This document shows, piece after piece, positions 1 through 8,023 of a stretch of 64,000 nucleotides of DNA. The DNA lies in NCBI RefSeq assembly GCF_900086655.1, contig NZ_LT575476.1, forward strand, positions 3,073,869 to 3,137,868, in the 5' to 3' direction. This DNA is from Paenibacillus tuaregi (GTDB taxonomy: Bacteria; Bacillota; Bacilli; Paenibacillales; Paenibacillaceae). The notes beneath the pieces were generated by a model. The model was not told the DNA's origin and did not search any database. It saw only the letters and a program-made list of their open reading frames with translations. How positions within the stretch are numbered: the stretch's first letter is position 1; every line of letters begins with the position of its first letter. The translations under genes were made by a program, and so were the position numbers.

Positions 1-487
1 TAGCGATCGTCCGAATTTGAATCTCCACATATACAGGTACTTCGCCATCCGACATAAATACAGGGATTTCGACGATCATATGCAGGCTCTTGTACCCATT
101 AGGTTTAGGTTTTTTAATGTAGTCTTTAATTTCTATAACCTTAACATCCTTTTGGGCCTGAAGCATTTCACTAATCCGGTATATATCTGATATAAAAGAG
201 CAGGTAACACGGATGCCCGCAATATCGCGGATGTTCTCTTTAATATCCTCCAAGGAGCCAATTCCTCCCCGTCGGTACAGCTTCTTCATAATGCTTTCTG
301 GTGTTTTGAGCCGTGATTTAGTGTGCTCAATCGGATTGTAATCATGAAGCAGCCGGAACTCCTCCTGCAAAATTTTGATTTTGGTTTCTACTTCCTGCAG
401 AGCGAATTTATACATCATCATAAATCGCTTCAGCTTCTTTTGCAGAAGCTTCATCATTTCTAGTGGATTGTTATCAATCATGTACAT
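1..487 (-). CDS. ywaC: Small alarmone synthetase, RelP/YwaC type (partial, C-terminus beyond window)
   Basis: Synthesises (p)ppGpp-type alarmones in the cytoplasm by pyrophosphate transfer from ATP to GDP/GTP. The 162 visible codons read into a RelA/SpoT synthetase domain without a hydrolase domain. They include HNPIEH-like NPIEHTKSRLK, the IAGIRVTCSFISDIY block, PKPNGYKSLH and VEIQIRTIA, which match the YwaC (RelP) branch better than the YjbM (RelQ) branch from memory. The start at 487 is preceded by AGAAGGA about 6 bases upstream; a second ATG lies two codons later. The frame is still open at base 2, so roughly the last quarter of a ~210-residue protein is missing. YwaC is known in Bacillus as a cell-wall-stress-induced alarmone synthetase; regulation here cannot be judged. 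Confidence 0.9.
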   Translation of the reverse strand, partial: MYMIDNNPLEMMKLLQKKLKRFMMMYKFALQEVETKIKILQEEFRLLHDYNPIEHTKSRLKTPESIMKKLYRRGGIGSLEDIKENIRDIAGIRVTCSFISDIYRISEMLQAQKDVKVIEIKDYIKKPKPNGYKSLHMIVEIPVFMSDGEVPVYVEIQIRTIA

Positions 488-660
488 GGTCCGTCCTTCT
501 CTTTCAAGTTGATCATTGGCACTAAGCCTCATTATATCGTAGGAGGAAACGGGTTTCCAGTTTACATGCTACTCCTAGTCAGCATCATTTTGGATAATTT
601 TAGAAACGGGCCTGCGATAAGTGTAACAAATGACTCCCCTTACCCGTCCATCTTATAGAC

Positions 661-701
661 GAAGCGGCTGCCAGATGATTATCCAGCAGCCGCTTCGCTT
701 T
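661..701. terminator. Hairpin between relP and a small gene
   Basis: An 11-bp perfect stem (GAAGCGGCTGC at 661-671 pairs with 686-696) closes a 14-base loop. On the plus strand it is followed by a short T-run (CTTTT), so it has terminator form in the plus direction, although no convincing plus-strand gene precedes it. On the minus strand it sits just downstream of the 44-codon gene but lacks a T-run. Orientation is therefore uncertain. Confidence 0.45.
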
Positions 702-704
702 TGA

Positions 705-839
705 TTAACGGTTTGTGTAGTTATGCTCCGCATCATATTCACTGGATAATTCTTTCAGTGATTTGATTTTTCCATGGGGATGCCTTTCCTGCTTTCGTGA
801 CTTCCAGGCAGCTTCTCTTCTGCTCTTCTGATCGGCCAT
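705..839 (-). CDS. Small basic hypothetical protein, 44 aa
   Basis: A 44-codon gene with an excellent ribosome site (AAGGAGGAT about 6 bases before ATG). The product begins MADQKSRREAAWKSRKQ, is strongly basic in its first half, and contains an RHPHGKIKSL segment before an acidic, Tyr/His-containing tail ending EHNYTNR. There is no signal peptide or membrane segment. I do not recognise the family. The strong Shine-Dalgarno and the hairpin immediately downstream support a real gene; size and basicity recall small spore or nucleic-acid-binding proteins of Bacillales, but that is only an impression. Confidence 0.6.
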   Translation of the reverse strand: MADQKSRREAAWKSRKQERHPHGKIKSLKELSSEYDAEHNYTNR

Positions 840-943
840 TCAGGTATCCTCCTTAGAATGCGTTATATATACTACCATCCTAGCTTGTTACATCAGGCCG
901 AAATTCATTCAATACTTGAACGAAGTTGTCACTGGTCAATTGA

Positions 944-1711
944 TCATTTCGGGGTAACCACACTCTTGAATTGATCAAGAGTCATATCACCTGTAATAAG
1001 GATACGGTGAAGAGCGAATCTGCCCTGCTCCGGCTTGGCGAATCCTCCCTCTACCGTAAGAGCGAGCAGGTAACCCGCTTTTTGAGCTGCTTGTATAGTA
1101 TGTTGGTCATAGAAGCCATATGGATATGCCAAGGCAATGGCTTGATGCCCCAGGTGCTTAAGAATTTCATCTTTCGAATTGCCTAGTTCCGCAAGCTTAT
1201 CCTTTTCACTAAGCTTAGTAAGATCCGGATGGGTCACCGTATGGGATTGGGTGTCCACTAAGCCTGAGGCTTCCATCTCGCGCAGCTGCTTCCAAGTAAG
1301 CCGGCCCGTTGTTCCAATACTGCCGGTTACCGCAAATATAGTTGCCCGCGTATGAGTTTGAAGCAGAATCGGGTATGCAGCGGTATAGTTATCCTCATAC
1401 CCGTCATCCAAGGTAATGATCACTGGCTTTGAGGGCAGTGGTCTCCCTCCGTTCCAGTACGCCAGCAGATCCTTGAGGTGTATGGGATGAAAGCCCTGGC
1501 TCTTCAAATAGGACAATTGTTCTTTGAACCGGGACGGAGCAATCTTGAGTGCATCGTTTCCATCCTCCGATACCGAGTGGTAGAGCAGGATCGGTACAGA
1601 AAAGGAGGCTGATTGGGACTCCTGAGGTTTCAATATAGAGGCTTCCCTGCTGCCGAACAAGCACATTAAGCTAAGTACTATCGGCATTAAACCATACGTG
1701 AGTATTTTCAT
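944..1711 (-). CDS. Polysaccharide deacetylase family protein (NodB homology)
   Basis: A predicted membrane-anchored or secreted carbohydrate esterase of family CE4, removing acetyl groups from GlcNAc-containing polymers or peptidoglycan. The 255-residue product starts with a hydrophobic segment (LTYGLMPIVLSLMCLF). The NodB motifs are present: TLDDGYEDN with the catalytic and metal-binding Asp pair, SHTVTHPDL with the metal-binding His pair, and AYPYG. I chose the ATG at 1711 because AGGTGGG lies 8 bases upstream; an in-frame start at 1744 would add 11 residues before the hydrophobic segment. It diverges from the GNAT gene at 1806. The exact substrate cannot be deduced. Confidence 0.85.
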   Translation of the reverse strand: MKILTYGLMPIVLSLMCLFGSREASILKPQESQSASFSVPILLYHSVSEDGNDALKIAPSRFKEQLSYLKSQGFHPIHLKDLLAYWNGGRPLPSKPVIITLDDGYEDNYTAAYPILLQTHTRATIFAVTGSIGTTGRLTWKQLREMEASGLVDTQSHTVTHPDLTKLSEKDKLAELGNSKDEILKHLGHQAIALAYPYGFYDQHTIQAAQKAGYLLALTVEGGFAKPEQGRFALHRILITGDMTLDQFKSVVTPK

Positions 1712-1805
1712 TGATTGGTCCCACCTGCTTAAATGAAGTGACACCTATTCTGTACATAGGATAGAAAAAATATTCATGAGCCGCCGAGATAAGGAGAATT
1801 TGAAG

Positions 1806-2609
1806 ATGTTTGAATTGACCTGCGATACCTATTACAAAGTTAAACCGCTGCTAAGTGACGGATTCCCTCATCCAGAAATTCTCTCGATAATTGAAGGAAA
1901 TAATCCAGGCTGGATATTTACCGATGATCCGGACAACCCGCAAAGCGCACTGGTCTGGAGTAAGGGGATGCAGGGCTTTTACTTAATAGGAGATCATATG
2001 AATCCTGGATTCATCCATGCTTTGGACCAACAAATCTCACAAGTTATTTTTCCAAGAATGAGAGAGTACGGCCTTTCTCACTTTGAAGTATCTGGTCATC
2101 ACGATAACTGGAACATGGAAATGATCTTTAACTCCAGAAACCTGTACAAATTCGAGCAAATGGTCTTTAAACTTTTCCGTCAGCCGCCTGAAGCAAGCAT
2201 TAAACAGATTAGAACCATTAATCTAAGAAGGGAACCATGGGAAAACTCTGATCTTCAGCATGTGGAATTAGTCAAAGAGAATATCGGGTTATTCTGGTCA
2301 ACCTATTCCGACTTCACAGAGAAAGGATATGGTTTTGCGGCTTTAGAAGGTTCGGCGGTGACAGGTATGTGTTATTCAAGTTTTGTTACAGGCCATACAC
2401 ATGCTATAGGGATTGAAATCCTTCCTGAATTTCAGAACAAAGGCATCGGTACCCATTTAGCGGCTTATGTGGTCAAGGAATTACTTGAAAAGGGCATTAC
2501 CCCCTACTGGGACTGCTCCTTGGACAACGAAGCATCCAAACGGCTGGCTATCCGGTTGGGGTTCGAGCAGGTTCACCAATACAAGTGCTTTGGCTTTGCC
2601 ATCGATTAA
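1806..2609 (+). CDS. GNAT family N-acetyltransferase (ZmaR-like)
   Basis: A 267-residue two-part acetyltransferase. The N-terminal half (with WSKGMQGFYLIG) resembles the family containing the zwittermicin-resistance protein ZmaR. The C-terminal half carries the GNAT acetyl-CoA site, IEILPEFQNKGIGTHLA, followed by SLDNEASKRLAIRLGF. The ATG at 1806 is favoured because AAGGAG lies 9 bases upstream; an earlier in-frame ATG at 1776 has no such site. The substrate is unknown; self-resistance to an aminated compound or small-molecule acetylation are both possible. It stands alone on the plus strand. Confidence 0.8.
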   Translation: MFELTCDTYYKVKPLLSDGFPHPEILSIIEGNNPGWIFTDDPDNPQSALVWSKGMQGFYLIGDHMNPGFIHALDQQISQVIFPRMREYGLSHFEVSGHHDNWNMEMIFNSRNLYKFEQMVFKLFRQPPEASIKQIRTINLRREPWENSDLQHVELVKENIGLFWSTYSDFTEKGYGFAALEGSAVTGMCYSSFVTGHTHAIGIEILPEFQNKGIGTHLAAYVVKELLEKGITPYWDCSLDNEASKRLAIRLGFEQVHQYKCFGFAID

Positions 2610-2789
2610 TTGAAATCGTATGGCCACCTGGGTGAAAGTGCTCGATGCTGTCAACATCTGTAATCTAATTGAAATATAACTTAATTTACATTTAATACTG
2701 TAACTGTTGAATATTGGTAAAAATAATATTATGATAGATTTAGTAAGACACCTAGATGAGCTTCAAACTATATTCTAGGAGATGAAGAA

Positions 2790-3119
2790 ATGAAAAAAGC
2801 AATCTTGGCACTAACAGCAGCAGCAACTATCTTGTCTGTCGGCACATTTACTACAGGTGCATCCGCCGCACCAGCCCAGAATGACCAATCTATTAAAGCC
2901 GTGACTCAAGACACCATCTACTCCAACATTTCAATGAGAGTTGGGGAAGGCAGAAAGATCGCAGGTGACCGTGTTACTATTTCTGTTGCTAGTCCAACCA
3001 ACTGTCTTGGTTTAGATGGCAATGGTAACTTAACTGCATTTTCCGAGGGTAAAGGAACCGTTGTAGCTGAATGGAACAGCGGCCTCAGAGTTGTTTATTA
3101 CGTTACAGTTACTCGGTAA
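2790..3119 (+). CDS. Small secreted protein with Ig-like (BIG2-type) fold
   Basis: A 109-residue exported protein. It has a clear Sec signal peptide (MKKAILALTAAATILSVG, cleavage likely after TTGASA) and a mature part of about 80 residues. The region from ISMRVGEGRKI through the turn GLDGNGNLTAFSEGKGTVVAEW to a closing beta strand (VVYYVTV) has the rhythm of a bacterial Ig-like group 2 domain, usually found in surface proteins. AGGAGA precedes the ATG by about 8 bases and a strong terminator follows, so the gene is monocistronic. Its role is unknown; a free single BIG2-like domain is unusual and may act as an extracellular binding or structural protein. Confidence 0.75.
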   Translation: MKKAILALTAAATILSVGTFTTGASAAPAQNDQSIKAVTQDTIYSNISMRVGEGRKIAGDRVTISVASPTNCLGLDGNGNLTAFSEGKGTVVAEWNSGLRVVYYVTVTR

Positions 3120-3148
3120 TCATTGACATAATCATAAGCATTCCAAAT

Positions 3149-3195
3149 AAGGGGCCGACTCACAGATTACTGTGAGCCAGCCCCTTTTCTTTTTT
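3149..3195 (+). terminator. Rho-independent terminator after the secreted Ig-like gene
   Basis: GGGGC and ACTCACAG arms pair with CTGTGAG and GCCCC around a 4-base loop, with one small internal mismatch, followed by TTTTCTTTTTT. Confidence 0.9.
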
Positions 3196-3287
3196 GCAGC
3201 CTAGCTTCTCATTTTCTCCGTATGACCCACCGTTTCCATCAATATACTCTACAGAACGCTCACTTTATGGAAAGCAGGTACAATCAT

Positions 3288-4211
3288 ATGCCAAATCGTC
3301 CATCTTTGCTCCAGAGAGGGGATACTATAGGAATTGTCACCTTGGGCAGCCCGCTCGATGCTAAAATCATTGACGCCCGCATTCAATTTCTCAAAGCACT
3401 GGGATTCAATATTGTAATGGGGAACTATGTTTATGCACAAAATGGATTCCTTGCCGGAACTGATGAGCAGCGTGCTTCCGATTTAATGATGATGTTTGAG
3501 AACAAGCAGGTGAAGATGATTCTGCCTACCCGAGGCGGTACAGGCGTTGATGGGATAATTCCCTACCTTGATTTTACTGTGATCCAAAACAATCCGAAAA
3601 TTATTAGCGGATACAGCGACATCACTGTTCTGTTAAATGTGCTGTACCAATATGGCAGTTTAATCACATTCCACAGCCTGCTGTTGATTGACTTCAAATC
3701 TGGAACACCGGATTATAACTTTAACCAGTTCTTTTCCGCTACATCACTTTACTCCTCAAATCGGATCATACAGAATCCACCCGGTATTCCGCTGGTAAGC
3801 CGGGTAGCAGGGAATGTGTCAGCCCCCCTTGTGGGCGGCAATCTGACGTCTTTTGTAGATACGCTTGGCACCCCATTTGAAATCGATACCCGGGGTAAAA
3901 TATTGTTTCTTGAGGAAACCCACGAGCCTACCAATACCGTGTACCGATATTTGAATCATTTGAAGCTGGCTGGGAAATTAACCGATTGCCTCGGCATCAT
4001 CATGGGTGAATGCACCGGCTGCCAAGCAGCGTATGGCGTATCCTACGAGGACCTGATCAACGAATTCATCGTCCCGCTTGGCAAGCCTCTGATCACGAAC
4101 CTTGCAAGCGGTCACGGGGTTTATAAAGCAGCTATACCGATTGGCGCAATGGTTAATCTCAACACAGACCGTAACTCTATAACAGTGATTGAGCCTACAG
4201 TCAGCGTCTGA
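3288..4211 (+). CDS. S66 family LD-carboxypeptidase (LdcA/MccF-like)
   Basis: A cytoplasmic serine peptidase of family S66, which trims the terminal D-Ala from tetrapeptide muropeptides (LdcA) or cleaves peptide-nucleotide antibiotics (MccF). The sequence shows RGDTIGIVTLGSP at the N-terminus, the nucleophile elbow SGYSDIT, the acidic FLEETHEPT and the catalytic-His region SGHGVYKAAIPIG. The 307-residue length fits. I placed the start at 3288; earlier in-frame ATGs (3222, 3267) give an N-terminal extension without homology character and without a good ribosome site. The neighbours do not resolve recycling versus immunity. Confidence 0.85.
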   Translation: MPNRPSLLQRGDTIGIVTLGSPLDAKIIDARIQFLKALGFNIVMGNYVYAQNGFLAGTDEQRASDLMMMFENKQVKMILPTRGGTGVDGIIPYLDFTVIQNNPKIISGYSDITVLLNVLYQYGSLITFHSLLLIDFKSGTPDYNFNQFFSATSLYSSNRIIQNPPGIPLVSRVAGNVSAPLVGGNLTSFVDTLGTPFEIDTRGKILFLEETHEPTNTVYRYLNHLKLAGKLTDCLGIIMGECTGCQAAYGVSYEDLINEFIVPLGKPLITNLASGHGVYKAAIPIGAMVNLNTDRNSITVIEPTVSV

Positions 4212-4227
4212 TCAAGTAATTCTAAAT

Positions 4228-4419
4228 TTAAAATCCCGTATTTTGCTCAGTTAACGTATACAAAGGTACTTCCCGTTCTTCCTCTGGATTGTTCAATGCA
4301 TAGATCCGTGCCGTTTGGGTCTGCTCGTCCACATGCTGTATATAGACCTGAGTTCCCTCACATAACACACTCGCCATCACAGGGGAAGAAGCTATTTCCT
4401 GCGCTCTTTGGACATTCAT
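4228..4419 (-). CDS. sspH: Small acid-soluble spore protein, H type
   Basis: A 63-residue protein matching the SspH family from its opening NVQRAQEIASSPVMASV through VYIQHVDEQTQTARIYAL to the acidic NPEEEREVP. These minor SASPs are made in the forespore and bind spore DNA. CCTCC at 4430-4434 provides the ribosome site. A sigma-G-like promoter lies 41-70 bases upstream. Its presence is direct evidence for an endospore former. Confidence 0.92.
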   Translation of the reverse strand: MNVQRAQEIASSPVMASVLCEGTQVYIQHVDEQTQTARIYALNNPEEEREVPLYTLTEQNTGF

Positions 4420-4459
4420 GGTTTAAAGACCTCCAATGACTGTGAATAGTTGTCAACCT

Positions 4460-4489
4460 TACTATGCACGGTATGAATGCTTGTTATGT
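4460..4489 (-). promoter_or_regulatory. Candidate sigma-G promoter of sspH
   Basis: On the minus strand ACATA (4485-4489) is separated by 18 bases from CATAGTA (4460-4466), close to the forespore sigma-G pattern. The match is short, so this is suggestive only; the SspH assignment makes it more credible. Confidence 0.35.
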
Positions 4490-4584
4490 ATAGGGTCTAG
4501 AGCATGTAGCTATAGAATTTCCAAAAAATATCCATCTGGTGTTCGAGAGGACTTAGCTTCTCTGTAAGCTGCACATCATTCTAC

Positions 4585-4812
4585 CTAACTCAATTCCGAC
4601 TCTTTCATAGCTGTGCCTTCCGGGGTTAGCCGATATAACCCGAGAACAGTTGGATTCGTCTGCACTAATCCTTCTTTCAAAAGGTCCTTGAGTGCCTGTT
4701 GTACGTCGGACAAATCCCCTGCTTTAGAAAGCTGGCCCGCAATCTGTATCGGCGTCTGCCATTCATTGGTTAAGAGCAGCAGCACGATTCGTTGTTTTGA
4801 GGTCAGGTTCAT
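4585..4812 (-). CDS. Small winged-helix protein, 75 aa
   Basis: The 75-residue product has the layout of a single winged-helix DNA-binding domain: an N-terminal helix (TSKQRIVLLLLTNEW), a helix-turn-helix (TPIQIAGQLSKAG...VQQALKDLLKEGLV) and a C-terminal wing (LGLYRLTPEGTAM). A GGGAGGAAG ribosome site is spaced 7 bases from the ATG. No effector domain is present, so it may be a minimal MarR/PadR-like regulator or a structural DNA-binding protein. The target is unknown. Confidence 0.65.
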   Translation of the reverse strand: MNLTSKQRIVLLLLTNEWQTPIQIAGQLSKAGDLSDVQQALKDLLKEGLVQTNPTVLGLYRLTPEGTAMKESELS

Positions 4813-4880
4813 ATTTTCTTCCTCCCTGCTCTTTTCAGATTATTTATTAATATATTGTATTAGATAACCTTTGCACAACT

Positions 4881-4915
4881 CACAAAAAGAAGAAGCCCGG
4901 CTACCCCAGGCTTCT
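4881..4915 (-). terminator. Rho-independent terminator after selO
   Basis: On the minus strand a 7-bp stem (AGAAGCC/GGCTTCT, with an additional GG-CC pair inside) is followed by TCTTTTTG, directly downstream of selO. Confidence 0.85.
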
Positions 4916-4936
4916 AACATCCTTATTATACTTGAG

Positions 4937-6412
4937 TTACGTGCCGCAATAGGTACGATAACGTTGTCCGGAAGGCTCGGGCAGGGTGCAGTATTCAGTC
5001 TGCTCCGCAGAATACTCATAAGGGTTAGAAAGAGCGGCAAGCAGTCTCTCCATAACGCTATAGTCCCCCCTATTCTCCGCGGCCTCCAAAGCTTCTTCCA
5101 CCCGGTGGTTGCGTGGAATTATCGCCGGATTGCTCTGGCGCATCAATTGAATTGAAGCATCCCGTGTCTGCTCCTGACGGCCTAATCTGGCTTTCCACTG
5201 TTCAAGCCATTGCGCAAATTCCGCCGTGTTATCCATCACGGTGTCCTCCGGCTTATCCAAGGTCAGGGACCGGAACGTATTCGTGTAGTCTGCCCCGTGC
5301 TTCTGCATCAGCGTGAGCAGATCATGGACTAGAGCTTTATCCTGATCCTCTTCGCCAAATAAGCCCAGCTTCGAACGCATCCCCGATAGCCAATGCTGTT
5401 CAAAATCCTCCATGAAATTCGAAACAACGCCCTCTGCCATTTTGATTGCCTCGTCTTCTTCGGTATGCAGCAGGGGCAGCAGCGTTTCGGCAAATCGGGC
5501 AAGGTTCCATGCGGCAATATGTGGCTGATTACCATAAGCATAACGTCCCTGACGATCTATTGAGCTAAATACGGTTGCAGGATCGTAGGCATCCATGAAC
5601 GCACAAGGACCATAATCAATGGTCTCTCCGCTAATCACCATATTATCGGTATTCATCACTCCATGTATGAATCCTACGAGCTGCCATTTCGCAATCAGTG
5701 CGGCCTGGCGTTTGGCCGCTTCCTGCAGAAGGTACAAATAGCGGTTCTCAGCGCCTTCAAATCCTGGATACAGCCTTTGCAAAGTGTAATCAGCCAGGTC
5801 TTGAAGGTCCTGCTTAGATCCCCATTGTGCAGCATATTGGAAGGTACCTACCCGGATATGACTGGAAGCAACCCGCGTCAGAATAGCACCCGGCAGCTCC
5901 GTATCTCGCTGTACAACCTGTCCGGTGGTCACAACGGCCAGACTGCGGGTAGTTGGTATACCAAGACCATGCATGGCCTCACTGATAATGTACTCACGCA
6001 GCATAGGTCCTAGTGCCGCACGTCCGTCACCGCCCCGCGAATAGGGAGTTCTTCCGGAACCCTTAAGCTGGATATCAAATCTGTCCCCAGAGGGGGTAAT
6101 CTGCTCACCGAGCAGAACCGCCCTGCCGTCCCCTAACATCGTGAAGTAACCGAATTGATGTCCTGCGTAGGCTTGTGCCAGGGGAAGAGCACCTTTAGGT
6201 ATCTTGTTTCCCGCTAATTCCGCAGCTCCTTCATCACTATGGAGCGCTGGACCGTCCAGCCCGAGAGATGCTGCTAACGACTGGTTAAACGCAGCAAACT
6301 TCGGGGATTTGACAGGAACGGGGTTGACTTTACTATAAAATATCTCTGGCAATTGAGCGTAACTGTTATCAAAGTTCCATCCGAATTCGGCCTCTGTTTG
6401 ATGTTCTGTCAT
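4937..6412 (-). CDS. selO: Protein adenylyltransferase SelO (YdiU/UPF0061)
   Basis: A pseudokinase-fold enzyme that transfers AMP from ATP to Ser/Thr/Tyr of target proteins, linked to oxidative-stress responses. The 491-residue length is typical. Visible hallmarks are [10 protein letters not shown], the glycine-rich [20 protein letters not shown], the region [20 protein letters not shown], and the active-site [20 protein letters not shown]. The C-terminus RYRTYCGT has a Cys at the third-last position, the place occupied by selenocysteine in vertebrate SelO. AAGGAG is five bases from the ATG. The gene has its own terminator. Confidence 0.95.
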   Translation of the reverse strand: MTEHQTEAEFGWNFDNSYAQLPEIFYSKVNPVPVKSPKFAAFNQSLAASLGLDGPALHSDEGAAELAGNKIPKGALPLAQAYAGHQFGYFTMLGDGRAVLLGEQITPSGDRFDIQLKGSGRTPYSRGGDGRAALGPMLREYIISEAMHGLGIPTTRSLAVVTTGQVVQRDTELPGAILTRVASSHIRVGTFQYAAQWGSKQDLQDLADYTLQRLYPGFEGAENRYLYLLQEAAKRQAALIAKWQLVGFIHGVMNTDNMVISGETIDYGPCAFMDAYDPATVFSSIDRQGRYAYGNQPHIAAWNLARFAETLLPLLHTEEDEAIKMAEGVVSNFMEDFEQHWLSGMRSKLGLFGEEDQDKALVHDLLTLMQKHGADYTNTFRSLTLDKPEDTVMDNTAEFAQWLEQWKARLGRQEQTRDASIQLMRQSNPAIIPRNHRVEEALEAAENRGDYSVMERLLAALSNPYEYSAEQTEYCTLPEPSGQRYRTYCGT

Positions 6413-6459
6413 CTGTTCTCCTTTTTCCTACACGTTTTATATTTAAGATCCGCATATCC

Positions 6460-7431
6460 CTATGAATTATTCCCTGCTGCCCATTTCCTCCGTATTCCCT
6501 CTGCTTCATTAACCATTCTGCCGATTAATTCACCAACTGTAGGAATGTCGTGGATCATGCCTGTCACCTGCCCGGCCCAACCAAAGCCCTCTTCCTGGCG
6601 GCCCTCATAAATCCAACGTTTGTTGGCTTCTCCGCTAATATAAGTTCTTAGAGCTTCATATGTAGGAGTCCTGTGTTCAATATCCAAAATCTGATTCACA
6701 TACGCATTACGCAATACTCTGCCTGGCGCACCGATAGAACGTTTGATTACTGTTGTATCTGTCTCGGCGCTATCAACTAGTGCTTGTTTATAGGATGCTG
6801 AGGCATCTACACACTCCTTTGTCGCGATAAAACGAGTACCCATCTCTATCCCTTCCGCTCCCAGCGCATGGGCAGCCATCCATCCCCGGCCATCACCAAT
6901 CCCGCCTGAGGCCACCACAGGGATACTAACGGAATCGACCACCTGGGGAACGAGCACCATCGTGCCAACATCGTCACGTCCCAAGTGGCCGCCTCCCTCC
7001 TGTCCCACAACAATGACAGCAGAAGCGCCCAACTGTTCAGCCTTCTGCGCCTGCCTCCGGGAGGAGACGAGGACCAATGACTTGATTCCAGCGGGCTGAA
7101 GCATCTCTAAGATCCCCGTAGGGTTACCGCCAGTTATCGAGATAACTGGAACCTTCTCATCAATAGCGGCCTGTACCCGCTCTTCAAAATCCGCGCTGTG
7201 CATACCCATGGCAAAATTGACTCCAAATGGCTTGTCTGTCCATGTTCGAGTCCGCTGGATTTCTCTTCGCAGCTCCTCAGCGCCGGCAAGACTCATCGCC
7301 GTAATTTGGCCAAGCCCTCCCGCATTGGAAACGGCGGAAGCCAGCTCCGCGTAGCCCAGGTAAGCGAGTCCTCCTTGAATGATCGGATACTTAATTTGCA
7401 GCAGCTCGGTCAGCCGTGTGTTCCACGTCAT
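6460..7431 (-). CDS. Nitronate monooxygenase / FabK-like FMN enzyme
   Basis: A 323-residue TIM-barrel flavoprotein of the 2-nitropropane dioxygenase family, which oxidises alkyl nitronates or, in the FabK subgroup, reduces enoyl-ACP. The sequence shows YPIIQGGLAYLG at the N-terminus, NAGGLGQITA, the VVGQEGGGHLG block and the FMN-phosphate motif VVASGGIGDGRG followed by GIEMGTRFIAT. I cannot separate the two activities from sequence alone; the isolated position, away from fatty-acid synthesis genes, leans toward nitronate monooxygenase. AAGGAGA lies about 7 bases before the ATG. Confidence 0.85.
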   Translation of the reverse strand: MTWNTRLTELLQIKYPIIQGGLAYLGYAELASAVSNAGGLGQITAMSLAGAEELRREIQRTRTWTDKPFGVNFAMGMHSADFEERVQAAIDEKVPVISITGGNPTGILEMLQPAGIKSLVLVSSRRQAQKAEQLGASAVIVVGQEGGGHLGRDDVGTMVLVPQVVDSVSIPVVASGGIGDGRGWMAAHALGAEGIEMGTRFIATKECVDASASYKQALVDSAETDTTVIKRSIGAPGRVLRNAYVNQILDIEHRTPTYEALRTYISGEANKRWIYEGRQEEGFGWAGQVTGMIHDIPTVGELIGRMVNEAEGIRRKWAAGNNS

Positions 7432-7553
7432 AGGTAACTCTCCTTTTTAACAGACTTACTTAGTATAACTGAATAAGTTCAGACCTTCTCCTTCCCAATA
7501 AATCAAGATTCCCTATTCCCTGTACTATCGTAACGGCAAGTTATTGTAACCTT

Positions 7554-7910
7554 TCACTTAGTCATAAAAACTTTGTATGCGGTAATTTTATGTTCAAGCA
7601 TCTCATCCGCAGCCTGTAAAGTTCCGATTTGTTGCTTAATAGAGTTTCTATGTTCTTCTAAAAGGTTTAAACGCTCTTGAGTGGTATGCTCCCCTTCCAA
7701 GACCAATGAGGCATACCTCTTAATTTGCGCGATAGGCATTTGGGTTTCTTTTAACTTGATAACAAATTGCAGCCATTTCAGATGAGAATCGTCATATCTT
7801 CTGTCCCCGCTTGCATCCCGAACGGGAATAATAATGTTTTCCTTTTCGTAATACCGCAATGTATGAGTGCTTATTCCTAACTTTTCAGCGACTTCCCCAA
7901 TGGTGAACAT
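7554..7910 (-). CDS. MerR family transcriptional regulator (AdhR-like)
   Basis: A 118-residue regulator. FTIGEVAEKLGISTHTLRYYEKE is the MerR helix-turn-helix, followed by RRYDDSHLKWLQFVIKLKETQMPI and a C-terminal dimerisation coiled coil (ERLNLLEEHRNSIKQQI). There are no metal-binding cysteines, so it belongs with the aldehyde/electrophile-type or general MerR proteins rather than metal sensors. The ATG at 7910 is preceded by GGAGG at 6-7 bases; an in-frame start at 7952 would run into the shared promoter. It diverges from the SDR at 8024, whose promoter has the 19-bp spacer typical of MerR targets. Confidence 0.88.
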   Translation of the reverse strand: MFTIGEVAEKLGISTHTLRYYEKENIIIPVRDASGDRRYDDSHLKWLQFVIKLKETQMPIAQIKRYASLVLEGEHTTQERLNLLEEHRNSIKQQIGTLQAADEMLEHKITAYKVFMTK

Positions 7911-7936
7911 GCGCAACCTCCGACTGAATTTATAAC

Positions 7937-7967
7937 TTGACTTAGAGTTCACTCTAATCAGTATAAT
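7937..7967 (+). promoter_or_regulatory. MerR-type promoter with 19-bp spacer and operator dyad
   Basis: TTGACT (7937-7942) and TATAAT (7962-7967) are separated by 19 bp. A dyad, TTAGAGT-TC-ACTCTAA at 7942-7957, lies between them. Overlong spacers with an internal dyad are the signature of promoters activated by MerR proteins through DNA untwisting. It reads into the SDR gene. Confidence 0.85.
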
Positions 7968-8023
7968 CTACTCAATGTTCGTTCTCAACAAAACGAAATA
8001 GCTTAAATTCAGGAGGAGATTAT

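Noticed and set aside
541-657. AGGAGGA followed by a 30-codon plus-strand frame starting at 566 and ending just before a hairpin
   Set aside because: The ribosome site is about 18 bases from the ATG, too far, and the peptide has no recognisable character.
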